Shown: positions 16,053-24,589 of the stretch, piece after piece
Layout: each line of letters opens with the position of its first letter
Numbering within the stretch: position 1 is the stretch's first letter
Assembly: GCF_003261235.1 (NCBI RefSeq)
Contig: NZ_CP030085.1
Location: forward strand, 124,001-188,000
Source of the DNA: Polynucleobacter paneuropaeus
Lineage (GTDB): Bacteria > Pseudomonadota > Gammaproteobacteria > Burkholderiales > Burkholderiaceae
Reading direction: 5' to 3'
Length of the DNA stretch: 64,000 nt
Notes under the pieces: generated by a model
Databases searched by the model: none
What the model was told of the DNA's origin: nothing
Seen by the model: the letters and a program-made list of their open reading frames with translations, nothing else
Made by a program: the position numbers and the translations under genes

Positions 16053-17205
16053 GGCTTCTAAATCTGAAAAATTATTAGGTGGTTTCTATCGGCACTCGCT
16101 AGCTAGTGTATTCCTAGTGGGCATTCTCGTTTTAATAGTGGGGTGTTCTGTGCCCCCTACACGTGCTCCAGGCAATTATTCGAGCAGTGGTAGTGCACCG
16201 AGTTCATATAGCTCTCAGGTAGCAACTTTTTCCGCGGTCTCATGGCAGGCTTTGCCAGGATGGCGTGAAGATGATCTCAGTAAAGCATGGCCCGCATGGC
16301 TAAGAAGTTGTGAAGTCCTGCGTAAAAAAAATGGTGAGATTAATTGGCGTGGAGTTTGCTCTCAAGCGAACACACCGCCTGCCCGTGACGCTCAAGGGAT
16401 TCGTCAATACTTTGAGAATAATTTTCAGGTATACGAGGTACGCAATAGTTATAACGGGAGCGATACCGGTTTAATTACTGGCTATTACGAACCCCTCTTG
16501 AATGGTTCGCTGACGAGAACCAGCACTTATACCGTGCCCCTATACGCCTACCCGAGTGCTTGGAAGAGATCAAAGCCAATTCCGGGACCTACTCGAGCAC
16601 AGCTTCTTAGCTCGGGTGTTTTGAATGGTTCTGAAATAGCTTGGGTCGAAGATCCAGTTGCTGCAGCTTTTATGCAGATACAAGGTTCAGGAAAAATTCG
16701 TTTACAAGATGGCCGTATTTTGCGTCTCGGTTTTGCGGGAACGAACGATCAACCATTTCAATCTATCGCCCAATGGTTAATAGAGCGAAAAGAGATTCGA
16801 AGAAATCAGGCCTCTATGCAGAGTATTTCAGAATGGGCCAAACGTAATCCTGGCCAGGTTACTGAAATGCTGAATGCCAATCCTCGCTTTGTCTTTTTTA
16901 AAGAGTTGCCAAGTGATGGTGGGGCTGAGGTAGGCCCAGTAGGCTCTCTAGGAGTGCCGCTTACCCCCGAAAGAAGTATTGCAGTTGACCTGAGATCAAT
17001 TCCAATTGGCGCACCAGTATTTTTAGCAACCAACAAGCTCTTAAGTACAGAATCGATTCAAAAATTAGTAATGGCTCAAGATACTGGAAATGCTATTGTG
17101 GGCGGCGTCAGAGCTGACTTTTTCTGGGGCTCAGGCGATGCAGCCGCAGAGCTGGCAGGCCATATGAAACAAAATGGCAAGATGTGGTTACTATTACCTC
17201 GTTAA
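16051..17205 (+). CDS. mltA: Membrane-bound lytic murein transglycosylase A (lipoprotein)
   Basis: MltA cleaves the glycan strands of peptidoglycan to 1,6-anhydro products from the inner face of the outer membrane. From the ATG at 16051 the protein is 384 residues with a signal peptide ending at the lipobox LIVGC (Cys32). The MltA domain (TGYYEPLLNGS, FMQIQGSGKIRL) and the C-terminal 3D domain are present; the catalytic aspartate lies in MAQDTG near the end. A frame-open ATG at 15994 has a better ribosome site (TAAGG) but would lengthen the signal peptide oddly, to 49 residues before the cysteine. Start therefore moderately sure, family secure. Confidence 0.92.
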   Translation: MASKSEKLLGGFYRHSLASVFLVGILVLIVGCSVPPTRAPGNYSSSGSAPSSYSSQVATFSAVSWQALPGWREDDLSKAWPAWLRSCEVLRKKNGEINWRGVCSQANTPPARDAQGIRQYFENNFQVYEVRNSYNGSDTGLITGYYEPLLNGSLTRTSTYTVPLYAYPSAWKRSKPIPGPTRAQLLSSGVLNGSEIAWVEDPVAAAFMQIQGSGKIRLQDGRILRLGFAGTNDQPFQSIAQWLIERKEIRRNQASMQSISEWAKRNPGQVTEMLNANPRFVFFKELPSDGGAEVGPVGSLGVPLTPERSIAVDLRSIPIGAPVFLATNKLLSTESIQKLVMAQDTGNAIVGGVRADFFWGSGDAAAELAGHMKQNGKMWLLLPR

Positions 17206-17229
17206 GCTGTAATCTTCGCCCGGAAGGAA

Positions 17230-18009
17230 ATGATGACTTACCAAAATATATTGACTGAAGTGGATGGCAAAGTTGCCATCATTACACTGAATCGCCCACA
17301 GGTTCTGAATGCGATTGATGACAGCTTGATGGATGAGCTTCTCTCCGCGCTGCAGAAATTCGATGCTGATGATCATATTGCCTGCATGATCGTGACCGGA
17401 AGTGAAAAAGCGTTTGCTGCAGGAGCAGATGTTTCTAAGATGGCCAAAATGGGCTTTAACGAAGTCTATCGTCAGGAATTCATCACGCGCAATTGGGATC
17501 AGATTAAACAAGTTCGCAAGCCTATCATTGCAGCAGTATCTGGCTTTGCCTTGGGCGGCGGCTGTGAGCTAGCTATGATGTGCGACATGATTATGGCCTC
17601 AGACACTGCTAAATTTTCTCAACCTGAAATTAAGCTCGGAATTATTCCAGGCGCTGGTGGTACACAACGCTTACCTCGTGCTGTTTCAAAATCGAAAGCA
17701 ATGGATCTTGTATTAACTGGGCGCATGATGGATGCGGTTGAGGCAGAGCGTGCTGGTTTAGTAGCTCGTATTTTTCCGCAAGCGGATTTCTTAAAACAAG
17801 TAAAGGCAGTTGCGCACGAGATTGCTGCAATGCCTTTGTTGACGATATTAATGGCCAAAGAGAGCATCAACACTGCTTATGAAACGACGCTCTCCGAAGG
17901 GATTCATTTGGAGCGACGCCTCTTTCACAGCTGTTTTGGGACCCATGACCAAAAAGAAGGCATGGCAGCCTTTATTGAGAAGCGCCCAGCAAAATTTACG
18001 AACGCTTAA
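17230..18009 (+). CDS. Enoyl-CoA hydratase/isomerase family protein
   Basis: The 259-residue protein is a crotonase-fold enoyl-CoA hydratase that adds water to trans-2-enoyl-CoA in fatty-acid or branched-chain breakdown. The oxyanion hole is seen in AFAAGADVSKM and in SGFALGGGCELAMMCD; the two catalytic glutamates lie in GCELA and QPEIKLGIIPGAGGTQRL. All are intact, so a true hydratase is likely. AAGGAA precedes two adjacent ATG codons. It follows mltA by 24 bp and converges with the M20 amidohydrolase, the stop regions overlapping by four bases. Confidence 0.93.
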   Translation: MMTYQNILTEVDGKVAIITLNRPQVLNAIDDSLMDELLSALQKFDADDHIACMIVTGSEKAFAAGADVSKMAKMGFNEVYRQEFITRNWDQIKQVRKPIIAAVSGFALGGGCELAMMCDMIMASDTAKFSQPEIKLGIIPGAGGTQRLPRAVSKSKAMDLVLTGRMMDAVEAERAGLVARIFPQADFLKQVKAVAHEIAAMPLLTILMAKESINTAYETTLSEGIHLERRLFHSCFGTHDQKEGMAAFIEKRPAKFTNA

Positions 18010-19196
18010 GCTAGATAGCGCTGTGCAAGTTTGACCCAATAACTCACTCCAACTGGAATGAGTGCATCATTAAAGTCATAAGAGGGATTGTGTAAGTGAC
18101 ATGGACCCATGCCATGACCTACTGATCGGTGATCACCATCGCCATTGCCCAAGAAAACATAGCATCCAGGTTTCTCGAGCAACATGAAGGCGAAATCCTC
18201 AGCCCCCATAGTTGGATCAATATCCATATCAACTTGCTCTTCGCCAACCAGCTCTTTCATGACTTCCCCTGCAAAGCGAACTTCTTTAGCGTGATTAATC
18301 AGCGGGGGATAGTTACGTGTAAAAATGATTTCTGCATGACAGTCAAATGCATTAGCTGTATGTTCAGCAATTTCTCGTAGTCTTTGCTCCATCAAATCTA
18401 ACACCTCTAAAGTAAAGGTGCGAATGGTGCCGCCAATGAATGCACTGTCTGGAATCACATTACTAGTCTCACCCGCATGAAATTGCGTCACAGATAAAAC
18501 TGCAGCATCCACTGGACGTTTGTTGCGAGTCACAATACTTTGTAAGGCTTGAACAACTTGTACTCCAGTGAGGACAGGATCTGCGCTGTTATGTGGAAGT
18601 GCGGCGTGGCCACCTTTACCTTTGATCGTAATTTCAAAAGTATTGCTAGAGGCCATCATCGGGCCCGTAGTAACACCAAAATTTCCTTCTGCTAAACCTG
18701 GCCAGTTATGAAGTCCAAAGACAGCATCACAAGGAAATTGTTTGAATAAACCATCTTTGATCATTTCACGTGCACCAGCTCCACCTTCTTCAGCAGGCTG
18801 AAAAATGAAGATCACACTACCTTTGAAATCGCGATGGTTAGATAAGTATTCTGCTGCTCCGAGAAGCATGGCAGTATGACCATCATGACCACACGCATGC
18901 ATTTTTCCAGGATTTTGCGATGAATGAGAAAAGGTGTTGTGCTCTTGAAGAGGTAGGGCGTCCATATCAGCACGCAGACCAATCATTTTTCCTGGACCAA
19001 GATCTCCAACCAGGCGACCTACAACCCCGGTCTTACCAAGACCTCGGAATACCTCAATGCCCCAACTGGAAAGCGCTTCGGCTACGAGTTGGGAAGTGCG
19101 ATTCTCTTCAAAACGTAATTCAGGGTGGGCGTGGATATTGCGCCGAATTTCTTGAATTGCGCTTGAGGAATCAATGATCTCAGGGAGTAAACGCAT
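18006..19196 (-). CDS. M20-family amidohydrolase (hippurate hydrolase-like)
   Basis: This 396-residue enzyme belongs to the M20D peptidases, which cleave N-acyl amino acids (hippurate, N-acetyl amino acids). It shows IHAHPELRFEENRTS, the metal-binding MHACGHDGHTAMLLGAA, the glutamate pair in FQPAEEGGAGAREMI, and the dimerisation domain inserted around residues 190-310 (GGHAALPHNSADPV). The final metal-binding histidine is in GPCHLHNPSYDFND. The specific substrate is not evident. It stands alone between the convergent enoyl-CoA hydratase gene and the end of bioD. Confidence 0.92.
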   Translation of the reverse strand: MRLLPEIIDSSSAIQEIRRNIHAHPELRFEENRTSQLVAEALSSWGIEVFRGLGKTGVVGRLVGDLGPGKMIGLRADMDALPLQEHNTFSHSSQNPGKMHACGHDGHTAMLLGAAEYLSNHRDFKGSVIFIFQPAEEGGAGAREMIKDGLFKQFPCDAVFGLHNWPGLAEGNFGVTTGPMMASSNTFEITIKGKGGHAALPHNSADPVLTGVQVVQALQSIVTRNKRPVDAAVLSVTQFHAGETSNVIPDSAFIGGTIRTFTLEVLDLMEQRLREIAEHTANAFDCHAEIIFTRNYPPLINHAKEVRFAGEVMKELVGEEQVDMDIDPTMGAEDFAFMLLEKPGCYVFLGNGDGDHRSVGHGMGPCHLHNPSYDFNDALIPVGVSYWVKLAQRYLA

Positions 19197-19229
19197 GCCT
19201 TCATCTTAGCCGAAAGTGCCCTAAAGCCC

Positions 19230-19961
19230 CTAAAGAAGCTCTAAATTCAGGTGCTTGGCAGCAAAAGCGAGCGCCTCTATCGAGTAGGGCGCATTTTGGG
19301 GTTTGACTAAATGCTGACTTAGGCTAGGAATAAGCCCTAAAAAAGGTGCGGGAATACATTTTTTGAGTGCATTGATGTTTTCTTGAAGCATGGGCATCGG
19401 CGTGTTTAATGAATTGGCAACCCATCCCGCAAGCTTGAGTTTGCGCTGAACAATTGCTTCGCAACTCAGTAGCGCATGATTGATGCAGCCTAGGCGCATT
19501 CCTACTACCAGGATCACGGGTAAATCGAAACTCTGAGCCACATCGCCCATATTATTGACATCATTGATGGGCACTAAAAATCCACCCACACCCTCAACAA
19601 TGACAGTCGAAAAATCTTGCTGTAATTGTTTAAAGGCGCTCAAGATCGTTTTTGCATCCAGCGCAATATTTTGTGAAGCTGCACCAAGATGTGGTGCAAT
19701 CGGCGCATCTAAGATATAAGGGCAGAGATCATCCGCAGACAGTGGGCGCTGCGCTTTACTCGTAGACGCTATTCTTAAACTTTCTATGTCTTCATTTAGA
19801 CGCGATCCGTTTTGTGCTGCGTAAGTGCCTGCAACAACGGGTTTGAATCCCGCACAATCTATCCCCAAAGAGTTGAGTTTCCACAGCAATGCTGCGCTGA
19901 CAAGCGTTTTACCAATCTCTGTATCAGTGCCTGTAACGAAATACCCCTTCGAGAGATTCAT
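19230..19961 (-). CDS. bioD: Dethiobiotin synthetase
   Basis: BioD closes the ureido ring of 7,8-diaminopelargonic acid with CO2 and ATP, giving dethiobiotin. The 243-residue protein has the P-loop variant GTDTEIGKTLVSAALL, the substrate lysine in GFKPVVAG and the VEGVGGFLVPIND loop. Its start overlaps the bioF stop by four bases (ATGA), so it is the last gene of the bioA-bioF-bioD operon. Confidence 0.96.
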   Translation of the reverse strand: MNLSKGYFVTGTDTEIGKTLVSAALLWKLNSLGIDCAGFKPVVAGTYAAQNGSRLNEDIESLRIASTSKAQRPLSADDLCPYILDAPIAPHLGAASQNIALDAKTILSAFKQLQQDFSTVIVEGVGGFLVPINDVNNMGDVAQSFDLPVILVVGMRLGCINHALLSCEAIVQRKLKLAGWVANSLNTPMPMLQENINALKKCIPAPFLGLIPSLSQHLVKPQNAPYSIEALAFAAKHLNLELL

Positions 19962-21193
19962 GCAGCATCCCCTACAAGCATGCTGGACTCTATCTTTTGT
20001 AAAACCTCAATGAGTTTTTTGACATCATCCATTGTGTGGTTCGCAGAGAAAGTCACTCGCAAACGAGCCTTGCCCTCTGGCACGGTGGGTGGACGAATTG
20101 CCGGAATCCAATATCCTGCTTCGTCTAGTAGTTTGGATGCCAGTAGGGCATTGGCATTACTGCCAATAATGATTGGCTGAATTGCAGTCAATGAGTGTAT
20201 CTTTTCCCAACTTGAGAACGCCATCTCCTGATTCCACAGTTTGATTAATTCATTTAAATGTTTACGCCTAGCTTTGCCTTCAATCCCCTCGATGAGATTG
20301 AGACTCTTTGAAACAGTATGTGCGATTGCTGGGGGTGTCGCAGTTGTATAGATGTAGGGACGCCCTTTTTGAATCACCCATTCGATGAAAGAATCTTCCG
20401 CACAAATAAATGCACCACTGACACCAGCAGCCTTACCTAAGGTACCGATATAGATCAGCCTCTCAGAATGAAGTGCAAAGTGCTCAAGGATGCCATGACC
20501 ATTTTCACCAAGCACACCAAAGCCATGTGCATCATCTACCATCAGAAGTGCATCGTATTGTTCAGCGAGTTTGAGTAATTGATGGAGTGGTGCTAGATCG
20601 CCATCCATACTAAAGACACCATCAATAACGATGAGTTTCAAAGGAGACGTGTCTTTAATTAAGGCACCCTCTAGTTCAGCAAGATCGAGATGATCAAAGA
20701 CAGTTACTGAAGCTTGATGTTGGGCGCTAGCCAAACGAACGCCATCAATTAATGAGGCATGATTGAGTGCAGCAGAATAGATATGAGCTTCACCCTTGTT
20801 TGCCAATCCAATCAGACTAGTAATCGCTGTGAGATTGGCTAAATAGCCTGTACTAAAAAAGAGTGCACGCGCATGAGGAATATGAGCACTTTGTAAGCGT
20901 GCCAATTGATTTTCTAGTAAGTCGTGCGCACGGCTGTGTCCACTAATGAGATGAGAAGCGCCACTACCGACCCCATGCTCTTGGGCGCCTTCAGATAATG
21001 CTGCAACTAGTGCAGGATGATTAGCAAAACCCAAATAATCATTACTACAAAAAGTTTTGAGTACGCGACCGCCGACTAGAGCATCCACATTGCAAGCTCT
21101 CTCATTAATCCGAACGGTACGTTTTAACAGCTTTTCTTCAAGCTGAGCAATCGCTTGTTTTACTAAGGCGTACGCATTAAACGAATGGCTCAT
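19958..21193 (-). CDS. bioF: 8-amino-7-oxononanoate synthase
   Basis: BioF condenses pimeloyl-thioester with alanine, a PLP-dependent reaction that opens the biotin ring pathway. The 411-residue protein shows TFCSNDYLGFANHP, GSGASHLISGHSRAHDLLE, the PLP-contacting VDDAHGFGVLGENG, and the PLP-binding lysine in IYIGTLGKAAGVSGAFI. It overlaps bioA and bioD by four bases on either side. Pimeloyl supply genes (bioC, bioH) are not in the window. Confidence 0.96.
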   Translation of the reverse strand: MSHSFNAYALVKQAIAQLEEKLLKRTVRINERACNVDALVGGRVLKTFCSNDYLGFANHPALVAALSEGAQEHGVGSGASHLISGHSRAHDLLENQLARLQSAHIPHARALFFSTGYLANLTAITSLIGLANKGEAHIYSAALNHASLIDGVRLASAQHQASVTVFDHLDLAELEGALIKDTSPLKLIVIDGVFSMDGDLAPLHQLLKLAEQYDALLMVDDAHGFGVLGENGHGILEHFALHSERLIYIGTLGKAAGVSGAFICAEDSFIEWVIQKGRPYIYTTATPPAIAHTVSKSLNLIEGIEGKARRKHLNELIKLWNQEMAFSSWEKIHSLTAIQPIIIGSNANALLASKLLDEAGYWIPAIRPPTVPEGKARLRVTFSANHTMDDVKKLIEVLQKIESSMLVGDAA

Positions 21194-22551
21194 TTCAAAA
21201 CTCGGTTCAGCGCACGTTGTACTGCTTGAGCCATATTCTGCGTTTGCGATGCAGTCAAAATATAAGGTGGCATGACATAAATCGTATTGCCAATCGGCCG
21301 AATTAAAATACCCTCTAAAAGGCTTGCTGAAAACATTTCTCTGGCGAAGCTGCTGGGGTTCTTCAAGACTGATGGTTTTACATCAAACGCCAGAATCATG
21401 CCTTGCTGGCGCCAGTACTCAAGACGAGCATCTTTTTTTGCCCATGTAAAAGCATGGGTTAGATCTTGCGCACGCTCAATATTTTTTTCTAAGACCTGGT
21501 CTGATTCAAAGATGGCGAGAGCAGCTAGTGCTGCTGCGCAAGCTAAGGGATTGCCGGTATAAGAATGCGAATGTAAAAAACCTTGAGCAGTTTGATCGCG
21601 ATAAAACGCTCGATAAATTTTTTCAGTTGTCATGGAGAGCGAAAGCGGTAAGTAACCTCCGCTAATGCCTTTGGATAGTGTTAAAAAGTCAGGCCAAATT
21701 TCAGCATGCTCACAAGCAAAAAATTTACCTGTTCGTCCACAACCTACCGCAATTTCATCAGCAATCAGATGGATCTCATATTGATCACATAAGGCCCTGA
21801 CTCGGCGAAGATATTCTGGAGAGTGCATTGCCATTTGTCCGGCACATTGCACCAAGGGTTCAATAATGAATGCGGCAATGTTTTGATGTTCTTTGACAAA
21901 GATTGTTTCGAGAGCATCTGCACATTCAATTGCAATCTCTTTAGCAGATTTGCTACCTTTGGCTTTACGGCTATCTGGTGATGGCGCGATGAAAACAGAT
22001 TGCAAGAGCGGGCCATAAGCTTCACGAAAGAGCGCAACATCAGTAACTGCAAGCGCACCTAAAGTTTCACCGTGGTAGCTGTTTTCGAGACAAACAAATT
22101 TTTTCTTTTGAGGCTTACCCTGCAGTTGCCAATAGTGATGACTCATCTTTAGTGCAATTTCTACTGCAGAGGCACCATCAGACGCATAAAACACATGACC
22201 TAGATGGCCTTGAGTTAAAGCGCTGAGTTTTTCTGAGAGCTCAACAACTGGTGCGTGGGTAAAGCCAGCCAACATTACGTGCTCAATCTTTTCTAGCTGT
22301 TTACTAATGGCTTGATTAATACGCGGATTAGCATGACCAAATAGATTGGTCCACCAAGAGCTAATGCAATCTAAAAAGGCATTCCCTTTGTCGTCATAAA
22401 GCCAGGCACCCTCACCGCGAGTGATGGCAATGAGTGGCAAAGACTCATGATGTTTCATCTGAGTGCAGGGGTGCCAAACCGCAGCCAAACTCCTGTCAAC
22501 CCAGTTTTTTGAATCTGTTAAATTCTGCTCGTCAATCAAATGCGTATTCAT
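21190..22551 (-). CDS. bioA: Adenosylmethionine-8-amino-7-oxononanoate aminotransferase
   Basis: BioA uses S-adenosylmethionine as amino donor to make 7,8-diaminopelargonate. The 453-residue PLP enzyme has WHPCTQMKHHE, CISSWWTNLFGHANPRIN, FYASDGASAVEIALKM, ENSYHGETLGALAVTD, LIADEIAVGCGRTG, and the PLP lysine in LTLSKGISGGYLPLS. I start it at the ATG at 22551 (MNTHLIDEQN); 29 codons upstream of it are open but reach into the bioB promoter region. It is divergent from bioB with an 88-bp gap in which I found no BirA-type operator. Confidence 0.95.
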   Translation of the reverse strand: MNTHLIDEQNLTDSKNWVDRSLAAVWHPCTQMKHHESLPLIAITRGEGAWLYDDKGNAFLDCISSWWTNLFGHANPRINQAISKQLEKIEHVMLAGFTHAPVVELSEKLSALTQGHLGHVFYASDGASAVEIALKMSHHYWQLQGKPQKKKFVCLENSYHGETLGALAVTDVALFREAYGPLLQSVFIAPSPDSRKAKGSKSAKEIAIECADALETIFVKEHQNIAAFIIEPLVQCAGQMAMHSPEYLRRVRALCDQYEIHLIADEIAVGCGRTGKFFACEHAEIWPDFLTLSKGISGGYLPLSLSMTTEKIYRAFYRDQTAQGFLHSHSYTGNPLACAAALAALAIFESDQVLEKNIERAQDLTHAFTWAKKDARLEYWRQQGMILAFDVKPSVLKNPSSFAREMFSASLLEGILIRPIGNTIYVMPPYILTASQTQNMAQAVQRALNRVLK

Positions 22552-22639
22552 CTTTGATATTTGACCACTAGTTTTCCCTAATTCAGGCCTGTATCTGTTA
22601 TGTTTGAGGTTTGAATAGGTCATTTTCTGGAAATTCACT

Positions 22640-23677
22640 ATGCTGGACTCGCAAACGCTCGAAAAGCCCCTGACTCAGATCAAATCACAAGATCAGCTCA
22701 TTAAGGAGCTAGATATTGGAGCGAGCTGGACCGTTGCCCAAATCGAGGCACTTTTTGCCCTCCCTTTCAATGAGTTGATGTTTAAGGCGCAAGAGACACA
22801 CCGCCACAACTTCCCAGAGGGTGATGTCGAATTAGCCACCCTCTTATCAATCAAGACTGGTGGATGTCCTGAGGATTGTGGCTACTGCCCCCAAGCCGCT
22901 CGTTACCACACTGATATCAAGGCCAATAAGTTGATGGACTTAGATGAAGTTTTGGAGGCAGCAAAGGCGGCTAAAGCAGCGGGCTCCAATCGGTTTTGTA
23001 TGGGCGCAGCTTGGCGTGAACCAAAAGACCGGGATATTGAAAAAGTCACTGCCATGATCAAGGGTGTGAAGGCGCTTGGCTTAGAAACCTGCGCAACCCT
23101 GGGCATGCTGGAGGCCAAGCAGGCAAAGGCTTTGCAGGAAGCAGGCCTTGATTTTTATAACCACAATCTCGATACCAGTGAGGATTTTTATCGTTCCGTC
23201 ATCACTACTAGAGACTACCAAGATCGCCTCGACACACTAGATCATGTGCGTGCTGCAGGGATGTCAGTCTGTTGTGGCGGCATTGTGGGCATGGGTGAGT
23301 CACGTCAGCAAAGAGCCGCTTTTATTGCTCGTCTTGCAAATCTTCAGCCTTATCCAGAATCTGTTCCGATTAATCATTTGGTACCGGTTGCTGGAACACC
23401 TTTGGCCGACCAAGAGCCTTTAGATCCCCTGGAATTTGTCCGAACTATCGCGGTCGCCCGGATCACAATGCCCCGTGCCAGGGTGCGTTTATCTGCTGGT
23501 CGTCAAGAGCTTGGCAGAGCTGTTCAGGCAATGTGTTTTCAGGCTGGAGCGAACTCGATTTTCTATGGTGAGCAACTACTCACTACCGGTAACCCTGAGG
23601 CAGAAAAAGACCTCGCTCTTCTGAAAGAGTTGGGCCTTAAGACCAAGTCGAGCTGCAAAGCCGAGGTTCAGGTCTAG
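22640..23677 (+). CDS. bioB: Biotin synthase
   Basis: BioB inserts sulfur into dethiobiotin by radical SAM chemistry. The 345-residue protein has the [4Fe-4S] motif CPEDCGYC (CxxxCxxC), YCPQAARYHT, the conserved cysteines and arginine of the [2Fe-2S] site (CATLGMLE, SVCCGGIVGMGES, RVRLSAGRQEL), and YNHNLDTS. Length is standard. It is divergent from bioAFD, and coq7 follows on the same strand 11 bp later with the ribosome site touching the bioB stop. Confidence 0.97.
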   Translation: MLDSQTLEKPLTQIKSQDQLIKELDIGASWTVAQIEALFALPFNELMFKAQETHRHNFPEGDVELATLLSIKTGGCPEDCGYCPQAARYHTDIKANKLMDLDEVLEAAKAAKAAGSNRFCMGAAWREPKDRDIEKVTAMIKGVKALGLETCATLGMLEAKQAKALQEAGLDFYNHNLDTSEDFYRSVITTRDYQDRLDTLDHVRAAGMSVCCGGIVGMGESRQQRAAFIARLANLQPYPESVPINHLVPVAGTPLADQEPLDPLEFVRTIAVARITMPRARVRLSAGRQELGRAVQAMCFQAGANSIFYGEQLLTTGNPEAEKDLALLKELGLKTKSSCKAEVQV

Positions 23678-23688
23678 GATTTTTGCCC

Positions 23689-24318
23689 ATGTTTTTGTCG
23701 GATCGCCTGATTATTGAGTTTGATACTGCCCTGAAATCGATCTCGGGCGGAGCCCATTCTCGACGCTCGATTCCAATAAATGAAGATCATGGAAAAATCT
23801 CTTTAAGTGAAGCGGAGCGTACACACGCTGCAGGTTTAATGCGCGTAAATCACGTGGGCGAAGTTTGTGCTCAAGCGCTTTACCAATCGCAAAAATTATT
23901 AGCACGAGATCCTCAAATTCAGGAGATGCTCAATCACTCCGCACAAGAGGAGATGGACCATCTCGCTTGGTGTGAAACACGTGTGAAAGAGTTAGGCTCA
24001 CATACCAGTTATCTCAATCCATTTTGGTATGCAGGATCCTTCGCAATCGGCTTACTAGCAGGCTTAGCGGGCGATCAATGGAGCTTAGGTTTTGTTGCTG
24101 AAACTGAAAAACAAGTTGAGAATCATCTCCAAAGTCATTTAGAAACCTTGCCTGAAAACGATCAACAATCTCGTACGATTGTTAAGCAAATGCGTCTTGA
24201 TGAAATCGAGCATGGAAAAGATGCAATCGATGCTGGCGGAGTCGTTTTGCCCCCAGTGATTCAGAAGTTAATGGAAGCAAGCTCAAAGTTAATGACGAGC
24301 ACTGCCTACAAAATCTAA
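23689..24318 (+). CDS. coq7: Demethoxyubiquinone hydroxylase, COQ7 type
   Basis: COQ7 hydroxylates demethoxyubiquinone at C6, a late step of ubiquinone synthesis, using a di-iron centre. The 209-residue protein carries the two ExxH iron-binding repeats: MRVNHVGEVCAQALY with QEEMDHLAWC, and later AETEKQVENHLQSHL with RLDEIEHGKDA. It replaces the flavin enzyme UbiF found in enterobacteria. I start at the ATG at 23689 because AGGA precedes it at a normal distance; an in-frame TTG lies two codons earlier. It is the last gene before the dcw promoter region. Confidence 0.93.
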   Translation: MFLSDRLIIEFDTALKSISGGAHSRRSIPINEDHGKISLSEAERTHAAGLMRVNHVGEVCAQALYQSQKLLARDPQIQEMLNHSAQEEMDHLAWCETRVKELGSHTSYLNPFWYAGSFAIGLLAGLAGDQWSLGFVAETEKQVENHLQSHLETLPENDQQSRTIVKQMRLDEIEHGKDAIDAGGVVLPPVIQKLMEASSKLMTSTAYKI

Positions 24319-24530
24319 GTCGCGATTATTTTTAATATAAAAAAATAAATACACTGTGATTAAAAACAGTATATTGATGTCATATTTAGCCATATAGCTA
24401 AGACCTACTCTTAAGTATATTTTCCAAGTTATTGTTTAAAAGAGATATTTTATTCTCAGTATTTTATGAACAGACAACGCTAAGTGTTTGTAAACACTAG
24501 AGAATTTCCTAAAAAAACCCCCTAAAACAC
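24319..24530. other. AT-rich spacer upstream of the division cluster
   Basis: This 212-bp stretch between coq7 and the mraZ promoter holds no credible gene. It is strongly AT-rich with A-tracts. One inverted repeat stands out: AGTGTTT-GT-AAACACT at 24483-24498 (7-bp arms, 2-bp centre). It lies about 33 bp upstream of the mraZ -35 and could be a regulator site; no protein can be named. I see no clear T-tailed terminator for coq7. Confidence 0.5.
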
Positions 24531-24559
24531 TTGACCCTCGGTATTTCATCCTCTAAAGT
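24531..24559 (+). promoter_or_regulatory. Sigma70 promoter of the dcw cluster
   Basis: TTGACC (24531-24536) and TAAAGT (24554-24559) are separated by exactly 17 bp. Transcription would begin near 24566, about 24 bases before the mraZ GTG. The last two bases of the -10 form the start of the first MraZ box, so repressor and polymerase would compete directly. Confidence 0.7.
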
Positions 24560-24582
24560 GGGAGGAAGTGTGAAAAAGTGGG
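24558..24582 (+). promoter_or_regulatory. MraZ operator: three GTG(G/T)G boxes at 10-bp spacing
   Basis: GTGGG at 24558, GTGTG at 24568 and GTGGG at 24578 are each separated by 5 bases. In E. coli and in mycoplasmas MraZ rings bind such short G-rich direct repeats upstream of mraZ and repress the cluster; the spacing and position here agree with that. The middle box has one changed base. The third box supplies the GGGG that serves as ribosome-binding site of mraZ. Confidence 0.8.
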
Positions 24583-24589
24583 GAAAATA

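Noticed and set aside
22552..22638. Longer bioA start at 22638
   Set aside because: The 29 extra residues lack similarity to BioA and would nearly abut the bioB start; MNTHLIDEQN fits better.
22552..22639. BirA operator between bioA and bioB
   Set aside because: I looked for a TTGTAAAC-type inverted repeat and found none. TTGACC at 22561 has no -10 at a proper distance.
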